Source: JASFTV01 sp050050615 (lineage in GTDB: Bacteria > Desulfobacterota > DSM-4660 > Desulfatiglandales > HGW-15). Taken from it: 31,864 bases of DNA. The stretch spans positions 1 through 31,864 of the forward strand of contig JASFTV010000005.1 in the NCBI GenBank assembly GCA_050050615.1. The letters run 5' to 3'. A model generated the notes under the pieces. The model was not told where the DNA came from. It did not search any database and was given only the letters and a program-made list of their open reading frames with translations. A program made the position numbers and the translations under genes. This document shows positions 1 through 8,501 of the stretch, one piece after another. Every line of letters starts with the position of its first letter. Positions within the stretch are counted from its first letter, which is position 1.

Positions 1-36
1 TGCTACCCCTTTTTGCATAACTGTTCCTCGATGCCC

Positions 37-54
37 TTCGTTTTTGAAAAGAGA
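37..54 (+). repeat. Dispersed 18-bp repeat, copy 1
   Basis: The word TTCGTTTTTGAAAAGAGA occurs identically here, at 9824-9841 and at 15311-15328, always outside genes. In the other two copies a GTGTCCGG-type repeat follows within about 60 bases. Here the bases just upstream (TTTTGCATAAC) may be a decayed trace of that second module. This is seen directly; no function is known to me. It may be part of a larger degenerate mobile or intergenic repeat. Confidence 0.6.
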
Positions 55-187
55 CCCCCATGACTCGCACGAAGCACTGATTCGTTTTTGGACAAGAATG
101 AGAAAGTTACACCTCTAAGATTGACTCACGGAATTGGGTTTACAGTTCGTTGATTTTCTCTGCCTCGGGTTGACGGACTCAAGATCA

Positions 188-206
188 TTTTGTGAGTAAC
201 ACAAAA
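188..206 (+). promoter_or_regulatory. Perfect 7-bp palindrome over the PFOR ribosome binding site
   Basis: TTTTGTG-AGTAA-CACAAAA is a perfect inverted repeat with a 5-base centre. Its right arm runs into the Shine-Dalgarno sequence AAAAGGAG (203-210) of the pyruvate:ferredoxin oxidoreductase gene. The half-site TTGTG/CACAA resembles those of redox regulators such as Rex (TTGTGAA-N4-TTCACAA), but the spacing is shorter than canonical. It could be an operator or an mRNA hairpin masking the ribosome site. The regulator is unknown. Confidence 0.4.
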
Positions 207-217
207 GGAGAAATCAC

Positions 218-3200
218 ATGCGTGGAACGATGAACACCGTGGAAGGAAACGAAGCGGCTGCCCACGTCGCCTATGCCATGAGCGAAGTGGCAGCCATCTA
301 TCCCATTACGCCGTCAAGCAGCATGGGTGAATACTGCGATGAATGGGCAGCCCATGGACGGAAGAATATTTTTGGACAGGTCTTAAGGGTTGTGGAGATG
401 CAGTCCGAGGGGGGTGCCGCGGGTGCCGTCCATGGGGCACTTTCGGCAGGCGCTCTGTCCACCACATTTACGGCCTCTCAGGGCCTTCTGCTCATGATTC
501 CCAATATGTACAAGATCGCGGGCGAGATTATGCCTACGGTGTTTCACGTCTCGGCCAGAGCTATCGCCGGCCATGCCCTCTCCATCTTCGGGGATCACGG
601 TGATGTCAATGCGGTTCGGGAGACAGGCTTTTCCCTGATCGCCTCAGCATCCGTTCAGGAAGTGATGGACTTGGCCCTGGTCGCCCATCTCGCCAGCATC
701 CGTTCAAGCCTGCCCTTCGTCCACTTCTTCGACGGCTTCAGGACCTCCATGGAGATCCAAAAGATAGCGCTCGTTGATTACGAGGATATGGCAAAGCTTG
801 TGGACTGGGAGGCGATCGAGGATTTTAGAAGCCGATGCATGAACCCGGAATACCCACAAATGAGAGGCACGGCACAAAATCCGGACATATTTTTCCAGTG
901 CAAGGAAGCTTCCAATCCCTTCTTCGCAAGCGTTCCTCATATCGTCCAGGATGAAATGCAGAGGGTGAGCGGTCTGACGGGTCGGGACTACAACCTCTTC
1001 GACTATGCGGGAGACCCTGAAGCAGACCGGGTCATTGTCTCCATGGCGTCCAGTTGCGATGTGATCGAAGAGACGGTGAACTACCTGAACAGCCTGGGCG
1101 ACAGAGTGGGTCTAATAAAAGTCCGACTTTACCATCCCTTTTCCAGAGAACACTTCTTGAGGGCCCTTCCGGCGACTGTCCAACGCCTAGCGGTTCTTGA
1201 GAGGACCAAGGCGCCTGGAAGCCTTGGCGAGCCTCTTTACAGGGACGTATGTACGGTATTTCAAGAAAGAGGTGAGCACTCTGTGATCGTAGGCGGCCGC
1301 TACGGGCTCGGCAGCAAAGATTTCACGCCCACGATGGTCAAGGCGGTTTATGACGATCTCCGCACCTCAGCCCCCAAGAACCACTTCACAGTGGGAATCG
1401 TGGATGATGTATCTCACACATCCCTTGAATTGGATGAGGAAATTGACCCAGCACCCAAAGGAACCGTGAGGTGCAAATTCTGGGGCCTAGGTGCTGATGG
1501 GACTGTGGGGGCGAACAAGAACGCCATAAAGATTATCGGTGAGAATACGGACATGTTTGCCCAGGCATACTTCGCTTATGATGCCAAGAAGTCGGGAGGG
1601 ATTACCATGTCCCACCTTCGGTTCTCACCCCAGAGGATTCAATCCCCTTACCTTTTGACTCACTCGGATTTCATTGCGTGTCACAACCCTGCTTTTGTGA
1701 ACCAGTATGACATCCTCGAAGGTATTAGAGAGGGCGGCTCGTTTCTCCTCAACTCTCCCTGGACCCTTGAGGAGATGGAATCCAATCTGCCTAATCACAT
1801 GAAACGCACCATTGCCCAGAAGAAGCTCAATTTCTACAATATCGATGCGGTGAAAATTGCCTCTAAATTGGGTCTAGGCGGGCGCATAAACATGATCATG
1901 CAGGCGGCGTTCTTTCATATCGCCAATGTGATCCCCCCTGAGAAGGCATTCAAATATATCAAGGATGCCATCAAAAAGACTTATGGGAGAAAGGGCGACA
2001 AGGTTGTACAGATGAATATTAACGCTGTGGACGACGCTGTGGGAGCTCTCGAAAAGATAAAGGTTCCCAAGTCCTGGGCCACTGCAGGGCTGGAAGCCTA
2101 CCTTGAAAAGGAAGAACCGGAATTCGTGAAAAAGGTGATGAGACCGGTGCTCGCCCAGCAGGGCGACAAACTCCCTGTGAGCGCTTTCGATCCCGCCGGG
2201 ATATTTCCCACCGCGACGACCAAATACGAAAAAAGGGGAATCGCCATCAATGTGCCTGAATGGATTGAGGAAAATTGTATTCAGTGTAACCAGTGCGCTT
2301 TTGTCTGCCCCCATGCCGTGATCCGGCCTGCCTTGGCCCGTGAGGAGGATCTTCAAGATGCCCCGAAGGATTTTGTGACCGTCGAGGCTAAGGGCAAGGG
2401 GTTGAAGGGGTTGTATTTCAGAATTCAAGTCAGTCCGCTTGACTGCACGGGCTGCGGTAACTGCGCGGATATCTGCCCGGCCAAGCAAAAGGCCTTGGTC
2501 ATGAAACCACTGGCCACCCAAACAGAGGTACAGGTTCCCAATCATGTCTTCGCCACAAAACTCCCTATCCTGGGCGACCTCATGGCTGCCACTTCGGTAA
2601 AGGGGAGCCAGTTCAGACAGCCTCTCTTTGAATTCTCGGGGGCCTGTCCGGGTTGTGGCGAGACGCCTTACATAAAAGTGATCACGCAGCTTTTCGGTGA
2701 CCGAATGTTGGTTGCCAATGCCACGGGTTGCTCATCCATTTATGGAGGCTCAGCACCCAGCTGCCCATACACGGTCAACGAGGAGGGATACGGCCCTGCC
2801 TGGGCGAACTCGCTTTTTGAGGACAATGCAGAATACGGCTTCGGCATGGCCTTGGGCGTCACCCAGAGACATGAGAAACTGGCTGACCTTATCCGCGAGG
2901 CTCTGAACGCTGATGTCTCAAAGGAATTGAAACAAGCCTTTCAGTTCTGGCTCGAAAATATGCAAGATGGAGTCAAATCCAGAGAATACGGGCGGAAGAT
3001 AGAAGAACTCGTCGAGCTTGAGCTCACCGAGAAGGAGTCTCCAGCTGAGGCCTTGCTCTATCAGATCCTTCAACGAAGTGATTATCTCACAAAGAAATCC
3101 ATCTGGATATTCGGGGGTGATGGCTGGGCCTATGACATCGGATACGGGGGCTTGGATCACGTGATCGCCTCAGGATGGGATGTCAACATCCTGGTCCTTG

Positions 3201-3754
3201 ATACAGAGGTCTATTCCAACACGGGCGGTCAGTCTTCCAAGTCGACACCCACCGGTGCTGTCGCCAAATTCGCAGCCAGCGGCAAGCCGACTCGGAAAAA
3301 AGACCTGGGAAGGATGGCCATGATCTACGGGTATGCGTATGTCGCCTCCGTGGCCATGGGTGCGAACAAGAACCAGCTGATGCGGGCGTTGACCGAAGCG
3401 GAAAGCTACCAGGGCCCCTCTCTCATCATAGCCTATGCGCCCTGTATCAACCATGGCATCAACATGGGCAGGAGCCAGAACGAGGAGAAGAAGGCTGTGG
3501 AGGCTGGCTACTGGCCCTTGTATCGCTTTGACCCCAGACGAAAAGAAGAGGAGAAAAACCCCTTCATCCTGGATTCAAAAGAGCCCTCCGCCGATTTCAA
3601 GGAATTTCTCATGGGAGAGGTCCGCTACTCCAGTTTGACAAGAACTTTTCCAGAAAAGGCGGAAGAACTCTTCCAAAAGGCTGAAGCGGACATGCGAGAA
3701 AGATACGAGACCTACAAGCAAATGGCGGGTTCAATAAAAAATCCGGACCCGTAG
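218..3754 (+). CDS. nifJ: Pyruvate:ferredoxin (flavodoxin) oxidoreductase, single chain
   Basis: Cytoplasmic enzyme that interconverts pyruvate plus CoA with acetyl-CoA, CO2 and reduced ferredoxin, central to anaerobic carbon flow. The 1178 residues match the fused homodimeric type. In order: N-terminal pyrimidine-binding domain (AAIYPITPSSSMGE near residue 30), gamma and CoA-binding regions, a two [4Fe-4S] ferredoxin domain (CIQCNQCAFVCP near 687; CTGCGNCADICP near 743), and a C-terminal TPP domain with CPGCGE near 810, the conserved cysteine of ANATGCSSIYGG, and GGDGWAYDIGYGG near 967. The ATG at 218 follows AAAAGGAG by 7 bases; homologues also start just before the MNTVEGNEAAA-like segment. 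Fumarase follows 107 bases downstream on the same strand. A palindrome at 188-206 may control expression. Direction of use (oxidation or reductive carboxylation) cannot be read from sequence. Confidence 0.97.
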   Translation: MRGTMNTVEGNEAAAHVAYAMSEVAAIYPITPSSSMGEYCDEWAAHGRKNIFGQVLRVVEMQSEGGAAGAVHGALSAGALSTTFTASQGLLLMIPNMYKIAGEIMPTVFHVSARAIAGHALSIFGDHGDVNAVRETGFSLIASASVQEVMDLALVAHLASIRSSLPFVHFFDGFRTSMEIQKIALVDYEDMAKLVDWEAIEDFRSRCMNPEYPQMRGTAQNPDIFFQCKEASNPFFASVPHIVQDEMQRVSGLTGRDYNLFDYAGDPEADRVIVSMASSCDVIEETVNYLNSLGDRVGLIKVRLYHPFSREHFLRALPATVQRLAVLERTKAPGSLGEPLYRDVCTVFQERGEHSVIVGGRYGLGSKDFTPTMVKAVYDDLRTSAPKNHFTVGIVDDVSHTSLELDEEIDPAPKGTVRCKFWGLGADGTVGANKNAIKIIGENTDMFAQAYFAYDAKKSGGITMSHLRFSPQRIQSPYLLTHSDFIACHNPAFVNQYDILEGIREGGSFLLNSPWTLEEMESNLPNHMKRTIAQKKLNFYNIDAVKIASKLGLGGRINMIMQAAFFHIANVIPPEKAFKYIKDAIKKTYGRKGDKVVQMNINAVDDAVGALEKIKVPKSWATAGLEAYLEKEEPEFVKKVMRPVLAQQGDKLPVSAFDPAGIFPTATTKYEKRGIAINVPEWIEENCIQCNQCAFVCPHAVIRPALAREEDLQDAPKDFVTVEAKGKGLKGLYFRIQVSPLDCTGCGNCADICPAKQKALVMKPLATQTEVQVPNHVFATKLPILGDLMAATSVKGSQFRQPLFEFSGACPGCGETPYIKVITQLFGDRMLVANATGCSSIYGGSAPSCPYTVNEEGYGPAWANSLFEDNAEYGFGMALGVTQRHEKLADLIREALNADVSKELKQAFQFWLENMQDGVKSREYGRKIEELVELELTEKESPAEALLYQILQRSDYLTKKSIWIFGGDGWAYDIGYGGLDHVIASGWDVNILVLDTEVYSNTGGQSSKSTPTGAVAKFAASGKPTRKKDLGRMAMIYGYAYVASVAMGANKNQLMRALTEAESYQGPSLIIAYAPCINHGINMGRSQNEEKKAVEAGYWPLYRFDPRRKEEEKNPFILDSKEPSADFKEFLMGEVRYSSLTRTFPEKAEELFQKAEADMRERYETYKQMAGSIKNPDP

Positions 3755-3789
3755 GCCCTAGCTTTCGCTGTACCCCATAAGCATCTTTG

Positions 3790-3808
3790 AAAAGGTCATG
3801 CCCTTTTT
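3790..3808 (+). terminator. Weak hairpin with T-run after PFOR
   Basis: AAAAGG, a six-base loop and CCTTTTT form a short stem ending in Ts, 36 bases after the stop codon. The stem is A/T-rich and only 6 bp, so this is at best a weak intrinsic terminator; read-through to fumarase is plausible. Confidence 0.3.
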
Positions 3809-3861
3809 GACAGGCGATATCTCAAAAAAATCCCCCGGGGCATGGCCGTGAGTATAGCCCT

Positions 3862-5475
3862 ATGCCCGAAGAATTTGTCTACCAGGATCCTTTCCCTCTA
3901 AGCGATGACACCACGGATTATCGCTTCCTGACCAATGAGTTCGTCTCAACCGGTTCATTTGAGGGCAAAGAGATCACAAGAGTCGCCTACGAAGGCTTGG
4001 TGTTGCTTGCAGAGGAGGCCTTCAGGGACGCTTCCCATCTTTTGAGGGCATCTCACCTTGAACAACTGGCAAACATCCTGAACGATCCAGAAGCCTCTGA
4101 AAACGATCGGTACGTGGCGCTCGAGATGCTGAAAAATGCCGTGATTGCGGCCGAAGGGGATTTTCCCATGTGCCAGGACACGGGAACAGCCATTGTCATA
4201 GGCAAAAAAGGACAGCAGGTTTGGACAGGTTATTCCGACGAAGAAGCCCTGTCCAAGGGAATTCTTTACGCCTATACAAAAAACAATTTTCGCTACTCCC
4301 AAAACGCCCCCCTCTCTATGTACGATGAAAAAAACACCCGGTGTAACTTGCCTGCACAGGTCGAGCTCTACGCAACCGAAGGCGCCACCTACAATTTCCT
4401 ATTCCTGGCAAAGGGTGGCGGATCAGCCAACAAGACCTATCTCTATCAGGAAACAAAGGCCATATTGAATCCTGAGACATTGGTCGACTTCTTGACAAGC
4501 AAGATGAAAACCTTGGGTACAGCGGCCTGCCCGCCTTATCATCTTGCCTTTGTGGTGGGTGGGACTTCAGCTGAAGCGAATCTTAAAACGGTGAAACTGG
4601 CCTCTGCGCGCTATCTGGACAACCTGCCCACCACAGGCAACGACAGGGGGCGTGCCTTCAGGGACATAGAGCTTGAAGAAAAATTGCTCAAAATCTCACA
4701 GGAACTGGGCATTGGGGCCCAGTTCGGCGGAAAACACTTCTGTCTCGACGTCAGGGTCATTCGTCTCGCGAGGCACGGGGCTTCCTGCCCTGTAGGTCTT
4801 GGTGTAAGCTGCAGCGCTGACAGAAACATCAGGGCGAAGATCAACAAGGAAGGGATCTTTTTGGAGAAACTAGAAACCAATCCGGCCCGGTTTCTGCCCG
4901 AGCCGGAATGGTCCGACGGAGACGCCATACACATCGGCCTTGAAAGACCCATGGATGAAATCTGCGCCACACTGAGTAAGTACCCTGTTTCCACCCGTCT
5001 CACCTTGAGTGGAGAAATCGTGGTTGCCAGGGATATCGCCCATGCCAAATTGAAGGAACGGCTGGACAGGGGCGAGAATCTCCCCCAATACTTTAAGGAC
5101 CACATCATTTACTACGCAGGCCCTGCAAAAACGCCTCAAGGTTACGCCTCAGGTTCCTTTGGTCCTACCACGGCAGGACGGATGGACCCCTATGTTTCTC
5201 TTTTTCAACAGCATGGTGGATCTCTGGTCATGCTGGCCAAGGGCAACCGGTCCAGTGTAGTGAAAGAGGCGTGCAAGACATATGGTGGATTCTACCTGGG
5301 TTCCATTGGGGGACCGGCTGCACGCCTGGCCAAGGAGTGCATCACCGATATGAAGATTCTCGAATATCCTGAACTCGGCATGGAAGCCATTTTCATGATC
5401 ACGGTCAAGGACTTTCCGGCGTTCATTATCACTGATGACAAGGGAAACGATTTCTTTGACGAACTTCTGGATTGA
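3862..5475 (+). CDS. Fumarate hydratase, class I (iron-sulfur), fused alpha-beta form
   Basis: Reversible hydration of fumarate to malate in the cytoplasm, part of an oxidative or reductive TCA route. The 537 residues fit the single-chain class I (FumA/FumB-like) enzyme, in which the alpha and beta chains of two-subunit fumarases are fused. Visible motifs are CQDTGTA near residue 104, GGGSANKTY, GTAACPPYHLAFVVGGTSAE, and HGASCPVGLGVSCSADRNI near 307-325. Cysteines in the first, third and fourth motifs are the expected ligands of the catalytic [4Fe-4S] cluster. The C-terminal beta-type domain contains GPTTAGRMDPY and GGPAARLAKECI. No clear Shine-Dalgarno precedes the ATG at 3862 and no in-frame alternative start is close, so initiation may be weak or coupled to upstream transcription. 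Oxygen lability of this class fits an anaerobe. Confidence 0.95.
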   Translation: MPEEFVYQDPFPLSDDTTDYRFLTNEFVSTGSFEGKEITRVAYEGLVLLAEEAFRDASHLLRASHLEQLANILNDPEASENDRYVALEMLKNAVIAAEGDFPMCQDTGTAIVIGKKGQQVWTGYSDEEALSKGILYAYTKNNFRYSQNAPLSMYDEKNTRCNLPAQVELYATEGATYNFLFLAKGGGSANKTYLYQETKAILNPETLVDFLTSKMKTLGTAACPPYHLAFVVGGTSAEANLKTVKLASARYLDNLPTTGNDRGRAFRDIELEEKLLKISQELGIGAQFGGKHFCLDVRVIRLARHGASCPVGLGVSCSADRNIRAKINKEGIFLEKLETNPARFLPEPEWSDGDAIHIGLERPMDEICATLSKYPVSTRLTLSGEIVVARDIAHAKLKERLDRGENLPQYFKDHIIYYAGPAKTPQGYASGSFGPTTAGRMDPYVSLFQQHGGSLVMLAKGNRSSVVKEACKTYGGFYLGSIGGPAARLAKECITDMKILEYPELGMEAIFMITVKDFPAFIITDDKGNDFFDELLD

Positions 5476-5654
5476 TGGAGTGTAGCCAAAAGCCTTTTGC
5501 TGATTATTGTCAGTCCCCCTTTTCTCGCCCTACCCTGCCCTCTGCATTGTGCATATCCAAGGGGCCAAAATCTGCCGACCCGTATAAAGAAGCGTTCCCC
5601 TATGAACACCTTTGAACGATGACTGAAAAATGCTATCGTTCTTTTTGATTTTGT

Positions 5655-5683
5655 TTGACAGGTATCACAAAATGGGCATATTT
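5655..5683 (+). promoter_or_regulatory. Candidate sigma70 promoter for the FadH-like gene
   Basis: TTGACA (5655-5660), 17 bases, then ATATTT (5678-5683). The -35 box is perfect and the -10 box is poor. It lies 66 bases upstream of the start codon, with a hairpin in the leader. Confidence 0.4.
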
Positions 5684-5713
5684 TCCTAATTTACAACCTT
5701 CCACATTAAAATG

Positions 5714-5734
5714 ACCCCTTTCAAGGGGTGTTTT
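5714..5734 (+). terminator. Hairpin plus T-run in the leader of the FadH-like gene
   Basis: ACCCCTT-TC-AAGGGGT followed by GTTTT looks like a short intrinsic terminator. It sits between the candidate promoter at 5655 and the ATG at 5749. It may end transcription arriving from fumarase, or act as an attenuator. The stem is 7 bp with a very tight loop. Confidence 0.4.
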
Positions 5735-5748
5735 GCTAAGGGAAAAAG

Positions 5749-7668
5749 ATGATTGAAGCGCTTTTTACACCATTTCGTATAAGAGACATTCACCTAAAAA
5801 ACAGGATCGTCATGCCCGCTCTCGCTTCGTTTCTCATCGAAGACGACGGCTCAGTGACCGAAAAGACGGTCGAGCATTACCGGAGACGTGCTGCCGGCGG
5901 ACCAGCCATGGTGATCGTTGAGGCCCATGCCGTTTCACCAGAGGGCATTGTCTCCCCCCATCAAGCAAGGATTTATGAGGATCGATTCATAGAGGGGCTA
6001 TCCAAGATAGCGAAGGTGATGCAGTCAGAAGGCGCGGTTCCGGCTATCCAGATTCATCATGGGGGCAGGCAGACATCGGCCCGGGTCATCAAACAAAAGC
6101 CTTTCGCCCCCTCAAATCTCCCCTGCCCCACCATCCGGGGCGATGTGGAGCCTCTGACCGTAGAAGGCATCCAGAGGATCGTCCGTGACTTTGGAGAGGC
6201 AGCCAGGAGAGCTGTCGAAGCGGGTTTTGAGCTCATAGAGATTCACGGCGCTCATGGCTATCTTGTCAATCAGTTTCTTTCAAAATTCTCCAACATACGT
6301 GAAGATCAATACGGCGGGGATGCTGCGGGTCGAGCTCTCTTTTCCGTTGAAATTGCTAATGAGATCAGAACAAAGGTTGGGAAGGACTTCCCCATCTCAT
6401 TCAAGATAAGCGCTCAGGAATTTGTACCGGAGGGCCTGACTGTAGAAGAGAGTATCGAGATTCTCAAGCAGATTATCCCCGCCGGCGTAGACATCGTACA
6501 GGTATCTGCCGGAAATGATGCCACCCCCGAATGGATCTGCCAGCCCATGTTCATGGATAAAGCCTGCCTGGCTGATTCTGCCGCAAAAATAAGGCAAGCT
6601 TTGAAAATCCCCGTGATGGCCGTCGGCAGAATTAACGACCCTCTCGTGGCTGAAGCTATCGTTGCGGGGGAGAAGGCCGATCTGGTTTGCGTGGGACGGG
6701 GACTTCTGGCTGACCCTGAAATGCCAAAAAAGGCAAAAGAGGGACGGCTGGATGATATCAGGATCTGTATCGCCTGCAACACCTGTATGGAATCCATTTT
6801 CCGAAGGGGCCGTGTAGAATGCCTTGTCAATCCCACCCTGGGACGGGAAAAGGAGATGGAGTTACGCCCTGCCGAGACTCCCAAGAAGGTGATGGTCATC
6901 GGCGGTGGCCCTGGCGGATTGCACGTGGCATGGGTCGCCGCAAGGAGAGGACATGATGTCCATCTTTACGAAAAGCAGTCACAACTTGGCGGCCAATTGA
7001 ATTTGGGCACTGTCACCAAGTACAAAAAGGAGCTGCTCAACCTCATTGATTTCCAGAAAAGGCAAGTCGAAAAGTCTGGCATCAAGACCCATCTAAATGC
7101 TGAAGTCACCTTGGACACCGTGGAGAAAGAGAAGCCGGATGTGATCATCCTTTCCACGGGCTCCACCCCCATTAAGCCGGATGTTCCAGGCATCGACAAA
7201 CCTATTGTCCGTACCCTGCCTGAAATTTTCAAGGAGGACCTCTCTGGAGAAATGAAAACCGTGGTCATTGGCGGCGGGGCAACCGGCTGCGAAGTCGCGC
7301 ATCACCTTGTTGAAAATGGCTGTCCTGTGACTGTCGTAGAGCAGCTCGACAAGCCCGCAGGGAGGCTCGAATCAATCACCAGAAAGGTACTCCTCAAGCA
7401 ACTCAAAGAGAACAATGTACAATTCCTGATGGAGCACAAAATATCCAGAGTGGAAGATAATGGGGTGTTCGTCGCTGCTTCCGATGGAAGCGAACGCTTC
7501 GTCGAAGCAGAGTCTGTCGTCATTGCGGTTGGCAACAAGCCTGACAACAGCCTCTACGAACAGATTAGCTCGACGGGTATCCCCATCTATCAAATAGGCG
7601 ATTGCCTTGAAGTGAGAAGCGCAAAAGCGGCCATCTTCGAAGGCGCAGACATCGGGCGCGCTATTTAG
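5749..7668 (+). CDS. FadH-like NADH:flavin oxidoreductase (old yellow enzyme, Fe-S, FAD)
   Basis: A 639-residue protein of the 2,4-dienoyl-CoA reductase / trimethylamine dehydrogenase family, in which NAD(P)H electrons pass through FAD, one [4Fe-4S] cluster and FMN to an enoyl-type or other substrate. The N-terminal half is an FMN TIM barrel (FTPFRIRDIHLKNRIVMPA at the start; EIHGAHGYLVNQFLS near 166). The cluster motif is CIACNTC near 340 plus a cysteine 11 residues on (C-x2-C-x2-C-x11-C). The C-terminal half has two dinucleotide folds, GGGPGGLH near 384 and VIGGGATGCEVA near 506. The ATG follows AAGGGA. The 3' end overlaps a convergent J-domain gene by 8 bases. The substrate is uncertain: dienoyl-CoA, enoates and aromatic ring intermediates are all possible in this family. 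Confidence 0.9.
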   Translation: MIEALFTPFRIRDIHLKNRIVMPALASFLIEDDGSVTEKTVEHYRRRAAGGPAMVIVEAHAVSPEGIVSPHQARIYEDRFIEGLSKIAKVMQSEGAVPAIQIHHGGRQTSARVIKQKPFAPSNLPCPTIRGDVEPLTVEGIQRIVRDFGEAARRAVEAGFELIEIHGAHGYLVNQFLSKFSNIREDQYGGDAAGRALFSVEIANEIRTKVGKDFPISFKISAQEFVPEGLTVEESIEILKQIIPAGVDIVQVSAGNDATPEWICQPMFMDKACLADSAAKIRQALKIPVMAVGRINDPLVAEAIVAGEKADLVCVGRGLLADPEMPKKAKEGRLDDIRICIACNTCMESIFRRGRVECLVNPTLGREKEMELRPAETPKKVMVIGGGPGGLHVAWVAARRGHDVHLYEKQSQLGGQLNLGTVTKYKKELLNLIDFQKRQVEKSGIKTHLNAEVTLDTVEKEKPDVIILSTGSTPIKPDVPGIDKPIVRTLPEIFKEDLSGEMKTVVIGGGATGCEVAHHLVENGCPVTVVEQLDKPAGRLESITRKVLLKQLKENNVQFLMEHKISRVEDNGVFVAASDGSERFVEAESVVIAVGNKPDNSLYEQISSTGIPIYQIGDCLEVRSAKAAIFEGADIGRAI

Positions 7669-8098
7669 CCGCCAACTTCTGGTAGGCTTTCTGGATTTCT
7701 TTGAAGCGCTTTTCTGCCAGAATTCTGAATTCTTCGCCCAGGTGCATGACCTTGTCCGGATGATATTTGTTGGCTAGTCGCCTGTAAGCAGCCCTTATTT
7801 CCTCCATTGAAGCCGTCTCCTTGATCCCAAGAACCTCATACGGATTCAGATCCTTAGTTTCCTTGTCACCCGCATCTTGCTCTTTTCTGAAAGATGCCCT
7901 CTCCCGAGTTCCGTGCCAGTAACCTCGACCATTCCGCTGCCCAGCTGTTTTTCTCTGCCTGTAAAAGAAGTAGTACCAAAGCACGCCAAGGACAACAACG
8001 TCATCGATCCAGCCGGCACCAAGAAAAAAATCAGGAACGAGATCATAGGGGGAGAGCAGGTACAGGATCACCAACAAGTATATCAAAAACCGCATCAT
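7661..8098 (-). CDS. Membrane-anchored J-domain protein with DUF1232-like N-terminus
   Basis: 145 residues. The N-terminus is a hydrophobic segment with YLLSPYDLVPDF and a following WIDDVV, the pattern of DUF1232 (YkvA-like) membrane proteins. A basic linker leads to a C-terminal J domain (NPYEVLGI, then the HPD motif in KYHPDKV near residue 113, ending AYQKLAAK). A J domain stimulates the ATPase of DnaK-type chaperones, so the likely role is recruiting Hsp70 to the membrane face; clients are unknown. Two ATGs sit side by side; GGAAGG about 9 bases upstream supports either. The J domain is at the C-terminus, unlike DnaJ. The gene converges on and overlaps the FadH-like gene by 8 bases. The RNA downstream of rfbD could read into it only by crossing a repeat element. 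Confidence 0.85.
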   Translation of the reverse strand: MMRFLIYLLVILYLLSPYDLVPDFFLGAGWIDDVVVLGVLWYYFFYRQRKTAGQRNGRGYWHGTRERASFRKEQDAGDKETKDLNPYEVLGIKETASMEEIRAAYRRLANKYHPDKVMHLGEEFRILAEKRFKEIQKAYQKLAAK

Positions 8099-8167
8099 AC
8101 CCTTGGCCTTCCACGAAATAATTTACGGGCACAGCCAGTGGATTACTTACTTACAAATCGTTTCGCC

Positions 8168-8501
8168 TATCGCAAATAACTTGAGATATTTCAATCGCAG
8201 CGGGGGCCGTCGGGATCGGTCCTCCAGACCGCAACTACACCTCAGTAGCATTTTCAACGGCCGTTCGAAATGCTCATGGCCCTGAGTAAAGTCAAAGGGC
8301 ACCCAGCCGTGTCCAATCAGAATTTTGGAAATATGAGTCGACGCTGGCGTTGTAGTCCGTTGCGAATTTGAGTTGCGGCATGCGGCGAGACCTGTCGACG
8401 AACTCTGGTCGAGTCACTCAGCCGAGCGAATCTGAGAGACCAACCCCGACGCCCCCCGGTCGTCATTTTGATTTGGATAAGTTATTTGTACAACACACTA
8501 G
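8168..8501. mobile_element. MITE-like inverted-repeat element A (about 330 bp)
   Basis: A non-coding stretch whose two ends are imperfect inverted copies of each other over about 70 bases. Left arm: CGCAAATAACTT from 8171, then CCGTCGGGATCGGTC and CAGACCGCAACT. Right arm read inward on the minus strand: CTAGTGTGTTGTACAAATAA, then CGTCGGGGTTGGTCTCTCAG. The same two ends recur in inverted order at 21547-21888, while the interiors differ. This copy carries about 50 extra bases inside the right arm compared with that one. The right tip is CTAG and supplies the stop codon of rfbD. There is no ORF of its own, so it looks non-autonomous. IS630/Tc1-type elements favour CTAG targets, which is suggestive only. 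Confidence 0.6.

Noticed and set aside
1874..2545. A 223-codon open frame on the minus strand inside the PFOR gene
   Set aside because: It is antisense to a clearly conserved coding region, has no ribosome site and a domain-free translation: a shadow of codon bias.
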